A DNA stretch of 64,000 bases, taken from positions 12,310,615-12,374,614 of the forward strand of contig OY744615.1 in NCBI GenBank assembly GCA_963556255.1. The letters are read 5' to 3'. The notes under the pieces are model-generated. The model did not search any database, had not been told where the DNA came from, and saw only the letters and a list, made by a program, of their open reading frames with translations. Below are positions 1-11,784 of the stretch, in pieces. The stretch is from Allolobophora icterica (lineage: Eukaryota > Annelida > Clitellata > Crassiclitellata > Lumbricidae). Every line of letters begins with the position of its first letter. Positions within the stretch are counted from its first letter, which is position 1. The position numbers were made by a program, and so were the translations under genes.

Positions 1-285
1 AGTTTCCTAATCCATAAGACGGATACTGGAATTCACAGATAGAACAATGGAAAACCTACACTCAATTTGCAATTGGAATCGATCACCTTTCAGCCAGAAA
101 AAAATTGCGATGCTTTTGTAAATTACCTGATATCATACAGCTGTTATGGCGATAATTGATTTATCACTGCTATATTTTCTTAAATACTTTAAAGTGCATG
201 AGTGGTTTCAACGACGGTAGACACCAGTAGGCGTAGTATATAGGCCTATTCGTTTAATGAAAAAGTAGTTGAATAGTCGTCTTAC
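1..285. other. Intron 9 of gene A (partial)
   Basis: Non-coding sequence alignable with the B intron around 22.98-23.28 kb and the C intron around 56.57-56.85 kb. I see no additional feature in it. Confidence 0.7.
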
Positions 286-1182
286 CTTAGGGCACCTCCA
301 TAAAGCGTTGCCAGAAACAAACCAGCAAAACCAGGAGCATTCGAAAACAGGTGCATCACAAAATAAGGGAGTAACTGCAAAGAAATTGACAACCCAATTG
401 AAGAAAGACCTTTTGTAAAATTGAATAACAGAAGTTGCATGAAATAATGGTTCCATGACCTTTTGAGCATTTTGGTATAGTCGGCCAACTGGGAGTGAAA
501 TGTGGTAGTATCGGATCACCCGAAATGAGTCACGAGAAGCAACACGCTTTTATGAAACCAAATAAGAAAAGACACCCATATACTACGTAGTTTGATACAA
601 TGTAGTCTTGAAAGTCAGTAAAACTTACCAAAACGACACAAACAACGAAAATCTAAGACCAATGCAAACCTTTACTTTAAACGATTTATCAAGGCCAAAT
701 ACAGCATAGAGATTCGAATTATGGATGCAGAGAAAATATTCTGTGACCAGTGCAATACAGCGCTGGCACAGATCTCTGCAACTGTCCGAAGAAACAAACT
801 GCCCTTTCTTGGGACATGTCGCCCTCGTTCCAAAAGGAACCGGTGACAACCCTTGAACAAGCCCAAGAAAGACTGCAGAAGACCACGTGGTCGACCTAGG
901 ACTATTTGACTCTACTCTCCTGCAATGCGATTCAATTGTCTGTTGCACGTATAGATTAGAAGAATGCGGGTAGATCATATTTGCGAACCGACCCGTAATA
1001 CCAGACCGTTTCCCAGACCCGATCCATAAAATGCGCAGCCGACCCGTACCCGATCCGCGGATCCGGGTCGCGTACGGGTAGTCCCGCGTGTACGGGTATA
1101 CCTGCAGTCCCCTAGTATAGATCTTTGCCTCTTTTGGCGTAATCAATTGCCTGATAACCGTACTGTATGTGCCTCATTTCAG

Positions 1183-1274
<92 letters not shown>

Positions 1275-1745
1275 GGAGTTGGCCTTCAGCCATCCCGCCA
1301 TTATCATCCTCACGTGCACTTACTAACCTTAGTTAAGACGCACCTCGTTTGAAGCTAAATGTAGGATGGTCTCGTTGACTATATATAGCAGTGTTCTTGT
1401 GTCTACAGGGAGACCGGTTTTAGTTAAGTAAGGCGTAAGACGTGCACTGGTTGTGTCACGCATTGTAAGTACCCTTTTGTGGTCATTTTCAGAGAGTGTA
1501 CCCTGCGTGGTCGCTACTCATGTTTAATTGCCGGTTCTCGAGTTGTATCTTCCTTTGTGGAGTTTGTGCAGGCGTCTTCTCGGAGAGTCTGTCTTTTGAC
1601 GTTTCGTTTGTCTTGTATGTGTGAGTATCGTTTCAATTATGTACATAGTGTAAATATACGTTTTATCAATATTGCGAAAGTCTTCGTTTTTCTTGTCATT
1701 TCTCGTATCATTCTAACTCACATTTCACCTCTAGACTAACAAGCT

Positions 1746-1828
<83 letters not shown>

Positions 1829-4800
1829 CTCAACGGTAGGCCGTGGTCTCTAATTTAAATTCCCTTTTCGACAAGTTTTCTTGAAATACGTAATTAATTT
1901 CTTCTAAACAGTTCACACAGTAAACTCATTTCGAAATTACTCATAGTATCAACTGTCGTGAAGGTCTAATCTTCAACGCCCAGCTGATCAACAAAGGCAG
2001 CCTTCAGCCATGGCAGCCTTTGGCCATGGCAACCTTCGTCGGCCATGGCAGTCTTCAGCCACGACAACCTTCGTCGGCCATGGCAGTCTTCAGCCACGAC
2101 AACCTTCGTCGGTCATGGTAGCCTTCAGCCAGGCAGCCACAAGCTATGACTAACTTCGTCAGCCGTGGCAGCCCCTTCCACCAGGGCAGCCTCGTCAGCC
2201 ATGGCAGCTTTGGCCAGCTGCAGTCAAGCCTATGAATATGCGCACAGAAAGGACAGGGAGCGGTAGTCGAACTGGAGCGGTAGTCGAAAGAAACAAGGAA
2301 GAGTCGAACAGTAATTGTAGTCGAAAGGTAATTGTAGTCGAACTAACTTAAATCGCTTACCTGATTTTCGCTGCGAATCTCTTTATTTGCCAAAGGATCG
2401 CACTGTATTTCAGAATAGTAGGCCACAACTGCCAAACCAGTAAATCCCGTCAGGAACACCAATAAGAATACTCCCGGGATAATCAGCAGGACAGTTCTGT
2501 GAGAAGTAATTTCAATAGGCATTTAAATGTGTATGTAGTAGGCCTGCTATGTATACTTGCATAAATGTATATGTGCTTCTTTGCATATATAATGTTTGCA
2601 TATACGTATATGTGACATTATGTGTACGTAAAGACGTAGGCCTACGTGTGTAAGTATTAATGTACTTAGTCACCTATCCATTTATGTATGTATGTATTCA
2701 GGCGGATTAAATAGTAATTCTTAGAACCTTCAAAGCTCGCTAACTTAATCGACGCTTGCCCAGATAACGTAACACTGGTAATGGTACTTACAGTCTGGCT
2801 TTGGGGAGACTTTGTATTGCTGAGAAGCGTTGAACGGCAGCCTGAGACAGACCGTAGGGAGGAATCCACATAAAGGCGCCACCAATCATGATTCCCCAAA
2901 ACGTATGACGCACTGTCGGGTCAGGATTCCAGCTGAAAACATTTTAACTCCAGACATCATTTTCCCATTATAAGTAAAGTGTCTGTCGGTTTTCTACTGG
3001 AAATTCAATGTAGCATCTCTGATTACCACATCACTGATTTTAATGTTAAGTTATCGCGAATAATTTTCCAAATATTAGGTATTACGATAACTTTTGAAGT
3101 TAACCTCGATTGCTTTTCTTCCGACATTTCTTAAGATCTATGAACATATCGTGACATTAAAGTTAATTAATCTGCCATAAGAGATTCAAAATCATTTTTA
3201 TGGAAATGTAAACTACGGCACAACAGATGAAACAAAACAACTGTTTTCTGAGTTAAAGCTTTAAAATGTTATACTAGTTATCTTTAAGAACAAATAAAAC
3301 CTTTAAGTCACAATATATCCCGAGTTAGTCTTTTAACTTAACTGCAAGAAAGAGTCTAGGAAAGAAAAGCGTTATAGAATGGCAACAAGCAAGCAAATTA
3401 TGTAGGGACCTGCCGCCTACGTAATATATACAGTACTAACTCGACCAAATTCATGCGTCCTTCCTTTCTAGCGTATTTAATGACATTGCCGATTCCTCCA
3501 ACAGCACTTATACCCTAAGGAGCAAAACAGACTTAAGGTTCACGTTTGTTTCTAATTTTATTGTGGAAACATACTGCATCACGCGCAAGCTTCTACCTAA
3601 TCAGATAAATTTTCCTAGATGTCTAAGGAAACATAATCTTCACCTGTCTGTCTTGAGTGTCTCATTTTATGTTTACACGCGTAATAAATGCACAACTAAA
3701 TCTTCCTTACCTTCCATAATCCTACTTTTCCATACCTAATTTTACTTTCCTTTAGACTATTGTACCTTTTACTTCGCCAATGACTTCAATGCTCTTCTAA
3801 AAGATTGAATATGTCCGAATAATTGTTTTATACTACACAGCAATATTAGTTCGTTGCGGAAGTAATTCCATAGCAGAATTACAAAACATCCGTTGGTGTC
3901 CGACTCTGTGTCTTTGTTTTCAAATGGTGCCTGGTTACAAGTTTCTTAATATATTGTCCAAGGGTAATAGGCCTACGCGACAGAAGTATTTTTGGAAAAA
4001 TTGGGAAGAGATTCCGAGGACTCGTATAGGTTTATATCGTCTTTGGAGAAGGCAGATTTATTACGACAGAAGCAATCGAATAATGCGAAATTTTTCTGAC
4101 GAGGTGGTTGGATGACTAAACGAGAAGTTGCCAATTACAAGTGATGCACTGGGATTTCAACCGAACGCGAACTAAGTGCATGAATGGTTGTATGTATAGG
4201 ATATGTTAACAACCTCGGAAGCTTAGTTTAGGACTGACTGACGCTGACGTATACGGCACTTGGGCAGGCCTGAAAAGAGTTTAGCAGTATTAGCGCGTGA
4301 AGATAAAAAAAATGAACGAGTGCCTAAGGATTTCAGAGACTTAGACTTGAGTTTACCTTATGATTTGTTTGGACACACCTATGTATAAAAATACGAAAGG
4401 CATGAGATTCAATGATAGAGACGTGTATGTTACACTCTACAACTCTTTTTCCATAAAAGTCAAAAATTTACTCTAGTTCTAGAAGAAGCCGAACCTAATC
4501 ATTAGCACCAACTTTTGAATATTCATTGCTTTATCTACAGTAGTTTTGTTATTATAGTGTACACTTGCATAAAGCAGACTAGAATATGTATTTGTCTATG
4601 ATTGAATGGGCTCAAACTTGCACTTGATTTTCACTCAAGCAACTATTGGTTGAACTTGGTTCAAGAGACCTACTCGCCTCTGAGTATGTTTATTGAAGAG
4701 GCGCTATATAAATCCAGGCGCTATAATATATCATTCCAGAATGAATGAATGAATGACGAATCTTCAATGAAACTTAACTTTCGGGTACCGGTAGTGAACA

Positions 4801-7800
4801 ATATTGTGATAAAATTGACAAAGTAAATAAGCGAAAACCTAATTGACGGTAATGATTAAGGTTTTGTAGATTATACCTGAAAGCATACAGCTATCATTCC
4901 CGCAACCATCGTGAGAAACTGGAACACATCTGTCCATATCACCGCTCGCATTCCACCCTTCACAATCGAATACAGTGCAATTAGTTTACTATGTGTTAGA
5001 GTCTATTAAAACAAGTCAAATCTAGGTGAAAATATGATTGTTTAAAATCTTTAAATATCACAATCGAATACAATGCAGTTAGTTTACTCAGTAATTCCCT
5101 GTGAGCGTAGATTAACCTAACTACCCATCTGATGCGCTTGCACTTGTGTCTTCTACAAAAGGTATTGTGCCAGAAGTACACAAAAGGCTGAATCCGTTAA
5201 AGATACAGTCTATTAAAACAAGTCAAATCTAGGTGAAAATATGATTGTTTCAAATCTTTAAATATCATTAATACTGCCTGATTAATCATCTTTCGCTACG
5301 TGCCATGACTACCTCTTTCAGCTTAGTGTACCCTTGGGGCAGCGACGTGATCAGACCTGTGCTTAAGCCACCTGCTGTACACCGAGCCGAGTCAATCACA
5401 CTCGGTTATGTGGAATCAGCGGATGGTGACTGAATTTGTTGTGCTCCTTCCTGAATGGATGGACAATTGTGGTCAAAATGGGCTCGGACTGCACGGTTTG
5501 TACACCAGTACCATTCGGTAGCCCGCAAGGCTCAGTACTGGGGTCGCTTCTTTACATCCTCTATATGGCCAATTTGACACAACTCAGTAATTCCCTGTGA
5601 GCGTGGATTCACCTAACTACCCATCTGATGCGCTTGCACTTGTGTCTTCTACAAAAAGGTATTGTGCCAGAAGTACACAAAAGGCTGAATCCGTTAAAGA
5701 TACAGTATATTTGGCTGGGCAGACATCAGGCGCGGTCAAACACTGACGAAAGTACGATAAAGTTCCAATTCCCTGACTGGAATCCACAGCTCGCTGTCCG
5801 CAACGTGGATGTGGTTCTGGAAGGAGACTTGACGATGTCGGATCACGTGAACTTCCTTTGCAGGTCCTACTTCTATCAGCTGCGTCATACACGGGTCATA
5901 TGACGCAATATATCAGTCAGCGCAGCAGTTACCCTTATACACTCTTATAATATATGTCACTACATCGTTCAACTTAAATCGCCTGGATTATTGTAAATTC
6001 TAGTCCTTGGCGGGCGTCCCGGGATTCCATTTGCGCCAGCTCCAGTCCGTCCTAAATTGTGCAGCCCGAGTCGTAGCCAATAAGCCGAAATATTTGCATT
6101 ATGGCAATATATTATGCGAGAAACGCTGGACTGGCTTCCTGATGCCGAGCGGATTTCTGTTAAGATCATCCCGCTGGCACGAGCTACATTTGTTGGGTCT
6201 TGCAAGGCATACATAGGTTTTTCTTTGTGGAGATATGTAGGTGCCGCACTTCCACACTTCAACTCGAGCTCACCTCAAGGTTTGGACCATCTTCATGAAA
6301 CAGTCCTCCTCTTGCATTTACGTGCTGTTGCACTCGGCAGCACCCTTGTGCAGCAAACATTTTCAAACTATCTTAAAACGCATTTATTTAGATCAGTCAG
6401 ATATAGCCATGCGTGCAGCGCTTTTGTGAGGCACCGAAAAGGCGCTATATTAAGAATCTTGATACATACATACAATTGTCACTTTACGCAGTCGGGCTAT
6501 TAGGCAGCGTCAATCGGTGAAAATATGTTTAGTCTGAACATTTCAGTCACGTCGAGTGGGATTGGGTTGGTTCGGCGTACAAACAAGTTGGATGGATCGG
6601 GATTGGTGTACAATCACCTTTATACAGAAAAACCTCTTTTGCTATGCCAATTAGAGCAAAACGAGGAGGGGAGTAATGAAATGAATGGCACGTAGGATGG
6701 AAGAATTGAGAGAGCAGGTGTGCCTAGCGAGGCTGCCATTATGAAAAGAGAAGAGTTGGCAGGCCAACAAGAGAGCAAGGAAACGATGATCTGATAACAT
6801 TCAGCTATCAGTTAAAGCACACTCGTAAACTTCAAAATTCTAAGCGCTGGGCCTACTAGAAGGTTAACCGCGTTCACAAGCGCAGTCTACCGTATCGCCC
6901 ATCCACAACAGCGTCGTTTGTATTCCTTATCTTTCCATAATAACGTATATTTTGATTTATATATAATTATACTGGGTGGAAGGCTGCTGTAAATGGATAG
7001 ACGCTTGTACATCGAAATTGTGTGCAGTGCATGTATGATGAAACACACTTACCAGAGCAGTGTACGCCATACAAACGACGGCCATTACAGGAATCGACAA
7101 CTTCAGTGGGAACCCAGTAACTGTATAAATTGTACACAAGCTTACATTTTATACTACATAGCGCTTGTCGACTTAAATTTTAACCGCACATGTTGAAGAC
7201 TAGGCGCCTCTTTTTCAGGGCTGTAGTGGTAAAATTTGAGGTGAGTATACGCTACCGGTGAACAGCGGCGTCACTAGGGCTGGTGTGACCCCAAAAAATG
7301 TGAAGACCTTTTTTAGGAATTCGTCTAAGAAAAATGTCAGACTTTTTACGAATTCTCTGAAAATTTTCTGACTTTTTACGATTTCGTCTCTTAAAAAGTT
7401 GATGACCTTTTTTTAGTCATTCGCCCTAAAAACCTTTCAAAACCTCTCTTTTTTTCTCAAAATTTCATTGCTCAGTGGCTATACGGTCTCTACAGAGGTA
7501 AGTATACGCTGTATACCCGTGTATACCCTCCTCTAGAGCCCTGAGTATACGCTCTCAAATATCTCTAGAGGTAAGTATACGCTGTATACCCGCGTATACC
7601 CTCGACTACAGCCCTGCTCTTTTTCAATAACCTCCTGTGCGTCTATTGTAAACTAGCATCTTTTTAGCTCTCTTCTCGTAGTGCTTAGCACATCAATCGA
7701 TGGGAGTTTCGAAGCAGAACCACGTTCCAAAAATAGCGATTCAGTCGAGATATTGCATTTCCATTAACTTGTTTTGATGCCAAAGATGAAGCTGTGTCTA

Positions 7801-10638
7801 TGGTGTTAGTTTTGTCGAAGTGACTTACTTAATTATGTATCCTTTCACTGTGAAGAAATTTCCTATACGAATTCCACAATTGTGCTTATTTACACATAGG
7901 GCTTAACTAAAAGCTCAACTGTGAACTCAAAATTTCAAACTGCAAAAACGCGTTACAACATGTACACAAAGGCGCAAGATACAAGTTCATCTATATATAA
8001 AATTGTCTTATATATATAATATATATAATATATATATATAAATATATATTTATATATTCCCTCATCTTGTTAATTCTCACTTATTAAAACGTTTGCAGAG
8101 ATCAGCGCTAAGCCTATAAAACATTATGTAAACGAAGTCAACTGACCGGATTCTAAGGCCGCAGAAGGCGCATACATTGCCATTCCCATGTAGATAACCT
8201 GAAATGAAGCACAGGCGACTTCTAAGCGATACGATTGAGGAAGGGAGAAGTTGGAGGATTGATGGAAAAATGTCAAAGAATCCCTGGAATCCTGTACTAA
8301 AAGCGTCGTTTAGTTGTTCGATTATGCTCCCCACTCTCTCTTAATTTTTAGAGGTGAAATGGTTTGCGATTCTGTTCTCAATATTCGTACATGTTGCAGA
8401 AACACTGTGAGAAGTCTGCGAACTCAAACATCCGACGGTGATTTGATTGTATATTGCAGCGCTTTTCAAACTTTATTTTTATTCTACCACCAAGTAAAAA
8501 ATCGAAAGTTTGTGTACCACCAGCAAAGGTCAGATTAAAAACAACAGGGGAGCAGGAATTCCCTTGCAATTAGCGTAGGACCGTAGGTAGACAAAGTTAC
8601 CAATTAATAATTGTACAAAATTGTATATAGTTTTAAGAATTTAATCTCGTCGAATTATCTGGCGTACCAGTAGTTGTACACGCATCAACGTTTGAAAACC
8701 GCTGGTCTATTGCATGCTAAATGTTGATTTAGATTATACATCGGTGAATGTAACCGCTCACTAAACAGAATTTTATATTAAGATTTTAAATTGTTGCAAT
8801 TACATTGAGTAACCTTAATTAATTTTAGAAGAATTACCTAATCAATGTCATTTAATCGAAAGTGTGGATAGTACATTTTCAACATAATCTTATCTCAGCT
8901 GCTCTCTGCACTACAGAAAATGAAGCACCGACTATGTGGGCACCTACCTGTAAACGAATGTACAATGCATTTGATAAGCATTAGTGATCAAAAATAGTGT
9001 TGCTGAGCTTAGCTATGTTTCATTTTACAACGTGTATCACTATCTTGCCGCAAAATTGAACGAATCAATCTATGTGTTCAAAAACATCTGCACTGCCTTC
9101 ATGTGGTTTCCTGTTGGCATTTTGCCAACGATCACCTGTGTGAAGAGCTTGCCATCATCTGAAGCTGGTCATAAGCAGTGCTTTGCAACTATTATACTGC
9201 ATCCACAAATTAAGATCAATGCACTGAATCAATCAAATCAATCAATCAAAATTTTATTGAATCGAATACAAGACTAGTCACTTCAAATAAAAATCACTCA
9301 CTTTCAAATAAAAATGGCGATGATATAATAAAGTCTAAATCTCAAAACATTTTTGTAAATAATGCTTTCAGTCTGCAAAGAAGTATTTAGGTCTACTTAC
9401 CGAATGTGAGATTCCCATAAGACTGGTACAAAGTCTGGCTGTATTCGAACCAAATCGCATATAGAAATACTGGAAGATAAAATTCAAAGCCGATACATAC
9501 ATACTACATGTACAAGCATTGTAAGTTAAGAGCGCCTATAACGATACTCAAACGCAATAATAAAACCCAAACAGGCATCAGAGACTGTCATGGAAGTATA
9601 ATCTCTGCTCAACAACGATACAAGTTAAGGAAACAGCTTTTCAGGTTTTGTAAACCTCCTTATAAATCATGGTGGTGCGAAGTAAGGTCATTTTTTGGAG
9701 CTTAGAGTCGTATGCGCCGATTTAATGCATGATGAGTGTACAATGAATGCACTTATAATATGACAGATACATTCCATATAAGATAGACCATGTTACAAAA
9801 TATAAGCTGCAGTTTGCATTTCCCATTTTAGAATTCCATTTTGGCATACTTCATTTGGGTTAGAAATGGTTGCACTAGTTGACTTTCTAACTAGTATCAT
9901 TTTGAAAGCATGCTTATTAGGTAGAGAAAACTTTTAATTCAATTCAGTCCAATATTCGTTTATTTGATAAATACAGGCTGTCACAGACGCAACTTTTTTA
10001 CATTTTCATTAATATATGTTATCAAATGTAGATATGAGTTTTGACGACAAGAGAAACTGAAATCTTAGAAAATTCACGCGTTAAACAACATACATAAATC
10101 TGCGTGTTGGCTGCCAAACAGATTTCGTGGACATACTATCGCCAATTTTATCTAGGATTCAATCTCATGGATTACGCTAATGTCGTTTAAGCAGTTAAGG
10201 CACTACTGTCAAAAAGTGTCAATATGGGACCATTTTGCAAATAAGTTCTACATTGAGGATTAATTCACGCAGATGACATCTACAGAGCGAGTAACTTACC
10301 TCATTCACGCTGACTAACTTCAAAGGGTAGAGCCATGGAATAATAAATCTCTCGACAAGAATTGCAGCGACAGTGAAGGAGCACGCGTTGAGAATCATCA
10401 GCTGAGGGCCGTAGCTGTACGTCTCAGCAGTCATTCCAAGAACCATGATGGCGGACACGTATGAGACGAGCAACGAAATGGCTGTGGGAAGGACTTGAAG
10501 ACGTCGATTAGCCAGAATGAATTCCGCTGTAGTCTTCTGTCTGCCACCGGTCAGTGAATGATACAGACCAATGGCCAGCGAGATGGCGAGAAAACTGATC
10601 AGGATCAAGTAGTCCGGCCATTTCAATGACGGTTGCAT
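286..10638 (-). CDS. SLC5-family sodium/solute symporter, gene A (exons 1-9, 3' end outside window)
   Basis: Multi-exon membrane transporter gene read right to left. Exons: e1 10300-10638, e2 9401-9469, e3 8147-8198, e4 7053-7120, e5 4877-4957, e6 3441-3514, e7 2792-2932, e8 2361-2496, e9 286-374; exons 10-15 lie left of the window. Every border has GT and AG and the codon phases join without a stop. Exon 1 begins MQPSLKWPDYLILISFL and encodes the first two membrane helices. Exon 5 encodes GGMRAVIWTDVFQ and exon 7 RHTFWGIMIGG, both typical of the SLC5 sodium-coupled monocarboxylate (SLC5A8/12) and multivitamin (SLC5A6) transporters. The family moves short organic anions into cells with sodium across the plasma membrane. 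Substrate cannot be read from the sequence. The first ATG after an upstream stop was taken as start because gene B has the same one. No coding defect is visible in these nine exons. Confidence 0.85.
375..1185. other. Unassigned intron 8 sequence of gene A
   Basis: This stretch has no counterpart at the same place in B or C. A minus-strand open frame (625-1146) runs through it but resembles nothing I know. Positions 990-1100 are rich in ACCCG/CGGGT words around the palindrome GATCCGCGGATC. It is probably a transposable element fragment, but I cannot name it. Confidence 0.35.
1186..1269. repeat. (TA)n microsatellite, left half
   Basis: Pure TA dinucleotide array directly abutting the TG end of a putative solo LTR. 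The array resumes at 1750, so the LTR appears to have split one microsatellite. Confidence 0.95.
1270..1749 (+). mobile_element. Putative solo LTR inserted in a (TA)n array
   Basis: A 480-bp block starts TGTTGGGAG and ends GCTAACA, the TG...CA ends expected for an LTR, with short inverted termini TGTT/AACA. Flanks are ATAT on both sides, compatible with a 4-bp target duplication, although any TA phase would look similar. A TATA-like CTATATATAG lies at about 1379-1388. No gag-pol sequence adjoins it, so it is read as a solo LTR. Orientation is inferred from the TATA box only. Confidence 0.55.
1750..1825. repeat. (TA)n microsatellite, right half
   Basis: Continuation of the TA array beyond the putative LTR. 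Confidence 0.95.
1985..2225. repeat. Degenerate minisatellite (GCCATGGCAG...CTTCGTCGG)
   Basis: Irregular tandem copies, about 35 bp long, of a unit containing GCCATGGCAG, TCTTCAGCCACGAC and AACCTTCGTCGG, in intron 8 of gene A. A short related patch remains in B near 23.44-23.48 kb. No coding potential. Confidence 0.7.
2255..2345. repeat. GTAGTCGAA minisatellite in intron 8 of gene A
   Basis: Repeated words GTAGTCGAAC/GTAGTCGAAAG separated by short spacers. The same array type sits in intron 8 of B (23540-23600 and 24914-25025) and C (57525-57625), so it is ancestral to the array. Confidence 0.75.
4657..4757 (+). mobile_element. L2-like LINE/SINE 3' tail with (GAAT)n
   Basis: Contains CGCCTCTGAGTA and GAAGAGGCGCTATATAAAT followed by an AATG-type microsatellite. 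These words also end the SINE at 41.44 kb and, on the other strand, the LINE at 38.27 kb. The interval is absent from the equivalent place in gene B (about 34.84 kb), so it is an insertion specific to A. Confidence 0.6.
5000..5270. repeat. Local patchwork duplication in intron 4 of gene A
   Basis: A 118-bp piece (5088-5206) is a second copy of LINE interior sequence at 5584-5705. It is bracketed by two copies of intron sequence (about 5001-5058 and 5210-5268, word AAACAAGTCAAATCTAGGTG). Genes B and C lack this arrangement. Confidence 0.7.
5281..6470 (+). pseudogene. LINE reverse transcriptase fragment, intron 4 of gene A
   Basis: Broken plus-strand reverse transcriptase of a non-LTR element. 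Recognisable pieces include PQGSVLGS (5520-5560), FQFPDWNPQLAVRNVDVVLE (about 5763-5822) and LQSVLNCAARVVANKPKY near 6040-6090, with stops and frameshifts between. It ends near 6470 in a TACA-type tail. The 3' half of this family is CR1/L2-like. Homologous pieces occupy the same intron of B and C, so the insertion predates the tandem duplication. Confidence 0.8.
7216..7616. mobile_element. hAT-like MITE (CAGGGCTGTAGTGG family) in intron 3 of gene A
   Basis: Terminal inverted repeats CAGGGCTGTAGT.../...ACTACAGCCCTG, flanked by a perfect 8-bp duplication CTCTTTTT (7208-7215 and 7617-7624). The interior repeats GTGAGTATACGCT and GTATACCC. It has no coding capacity. Genes B and C lack it. A second family member lies at 48685-48901. 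Confidence 0.85.
8010..8058. repeat. TA-rich low-complexity tract
   Basis: Imperfect TATATAA run in intron 2 of gene A. No further structure. Confidence 0.8.
9225..9297. other. Small insertion with (CAAT)n tail in intron 2 of gene A
   Basis: Short segment with an AATCAATCAATC run between two copies of CACTTTCAAATAAAAAT-like sequence. Gene B has a single copy at about 39.34 kb. It is probably the tail of a minus-strand LINE with a target duplication. Confidence 0.45.
10300..10638 (-). CDS. Exon 1 of SLC5-like gene A
   Basis: This 113-codon first exon contains the start codon and ends in ...VSVNE followed by a gtaag donor, phase 0. It differs from exon 1 of gene B at a modest number of residues (QP for ES at the start, F for I in the third hydrophobic segment), with no gap or frameshift. 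About 75 bp of 5' flank are also alignable with gene B. No TATA box was recognised next to it. Confidence 0.88.
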
Positions 10639-10779
10639 CCTGATTTATCAAGTATTAAATTTGTCTGTGTAGCACTTTAACAGCTCGGTGAAGTTTTACA
10701 GCCGATAAATACGTCGATCACCCCGCCAGCAATGAATTTATAGTTCAACAAACAGTAGTTTAAAAAATCATAGATCTTG

Positions 10780-11230
10780 CATGTGGTTACCGAGGCCAAC
10801 GTGGTGGCCCGACTAATGTATGCCGCACCGGCTTTGTGGGATACGCCTGTACAGGTACACCTCCGATGACAAGCTAAGAATGAAATGGATTTTCTTTGCA
10901 TCAGGCAGGCTGCATGGGATTCCTGCCTACTGATGCGGCTTGAGCTGAGGAGAGAGCAGTAAGGGCTCACAAAGCCGTCTAGTGCGCGGTCAGGTGAAAC
11001 GAGTCTCAGGTGCTATACGCGGCCTGCTCCCCGTTGGCTCGGCGGCCCTCTGGCCTTCGGAACCGGTCTCACGACTTCACGCTGCCAACATTGGACGCCC
11101 GCAATTTTATTCTTCTTGTATTATACCCACGTAGCTGACACCTTTGGCCTTTGGTCCTTAATTTTACTCTCCACAGCCAATTATTTTCTGCTAACGATTG
11201 CACCAAGACGCGATGTGTCACCTGGTCTTT
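10780..11230. other. Unassigned insertion upstream of gene A
   Basis: GC-richer sequence with no match in the equivalent flank of gene B. Its open frame (10677-10970, minus) is not recognisable. Together with the palindromic TA element at 11273-11412 it separates flank sequence that is contiguous in gene B. Confidence 0.35.
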
Positions 11231-11272
11231 TTCCATTAAACGAATATATATAGGCCCTATATATATATATAT

Positions 11273-11311
11273 TACTGTATTGATCTAACGTCTTACTAAA
11301 TATATACGTCT

Positions 11312-11383
<72 letters not shown>

Positions 11384-11412
11384 AATAGTAAGATGTTAGA
11401 TCAATACACTGT
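11273..11412. repeat. Long inverted repeat with (TA)n centre
   Basis: The left arm (TACTGTATTGATCTAACGTC...) and right arm (...ATGTTAGATCAATACACTG) are near-perfect reverse complements of about 28 bp. They enclose a long TA array that is itself self-complementary. The whole element could fold as one hairpin or cruciform. It is probably a small palindromic MITE. Confidence 0.75.
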
Positions 11413-11784
11413 GGACGTACAGGCGAAGGTTCAATAAGCACATGAATGCTTACTGAGTTTGACGTGTGAATGAGAATTTTGATATTTTTCTGTTCAAGTA
11501 TTCTTACTTTCGTACTATTTAGATTAAAAGCTTTATCCTAAGAAATCTGTTCGAACCGCATCGAGTATAAGCTCATCTGAAAAGCAGTTGATTTGAAGAA
11601 AATAAATGTTTTGTAGAAATGTTTACAAAAGGGCGACCTATTTGCCTGAGTGTAACCCTGAACTTGAGCTCTATTAAAAGCTGTCAGATAATTTTCAATT
11701 AAACGGTAAAATTAGTCATATAATTACATGCGCTGCTGTATCCACCTGAGCCTGTCTGCAATATTATTACCTCTAATAGTAGAC

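Noticed and set aside
625..1146. 173-codon minus-strand frame as a gene.
   Set aside because: No recognisable domain, no homologous frame in genes B or C, and biased low-complexity ACCCG sequence at one end.
1167..1352. Open frames made of alternating Ile-Tyr (also at 11181, 41312-41594, 47981, 50325-50807).
   Set aside because: They are translations of (TA)n microsatellites, not genes.
3435..3514. A non-canonical splice junction between exons 6 and 7.
   Set aside because: Using TTG/GTCGAG as donor breaks the frame. The donor five bases further (GTC GA | gttagt) restores it in all three genes and adds the two residues expected from human SLC5A8.
3924..4115. 63-codon plus-strand frame in intron 5 of gene A.
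   Set aside because: Basic composition without a recognisable domain and not conserved in B or C at the homologous intron position.
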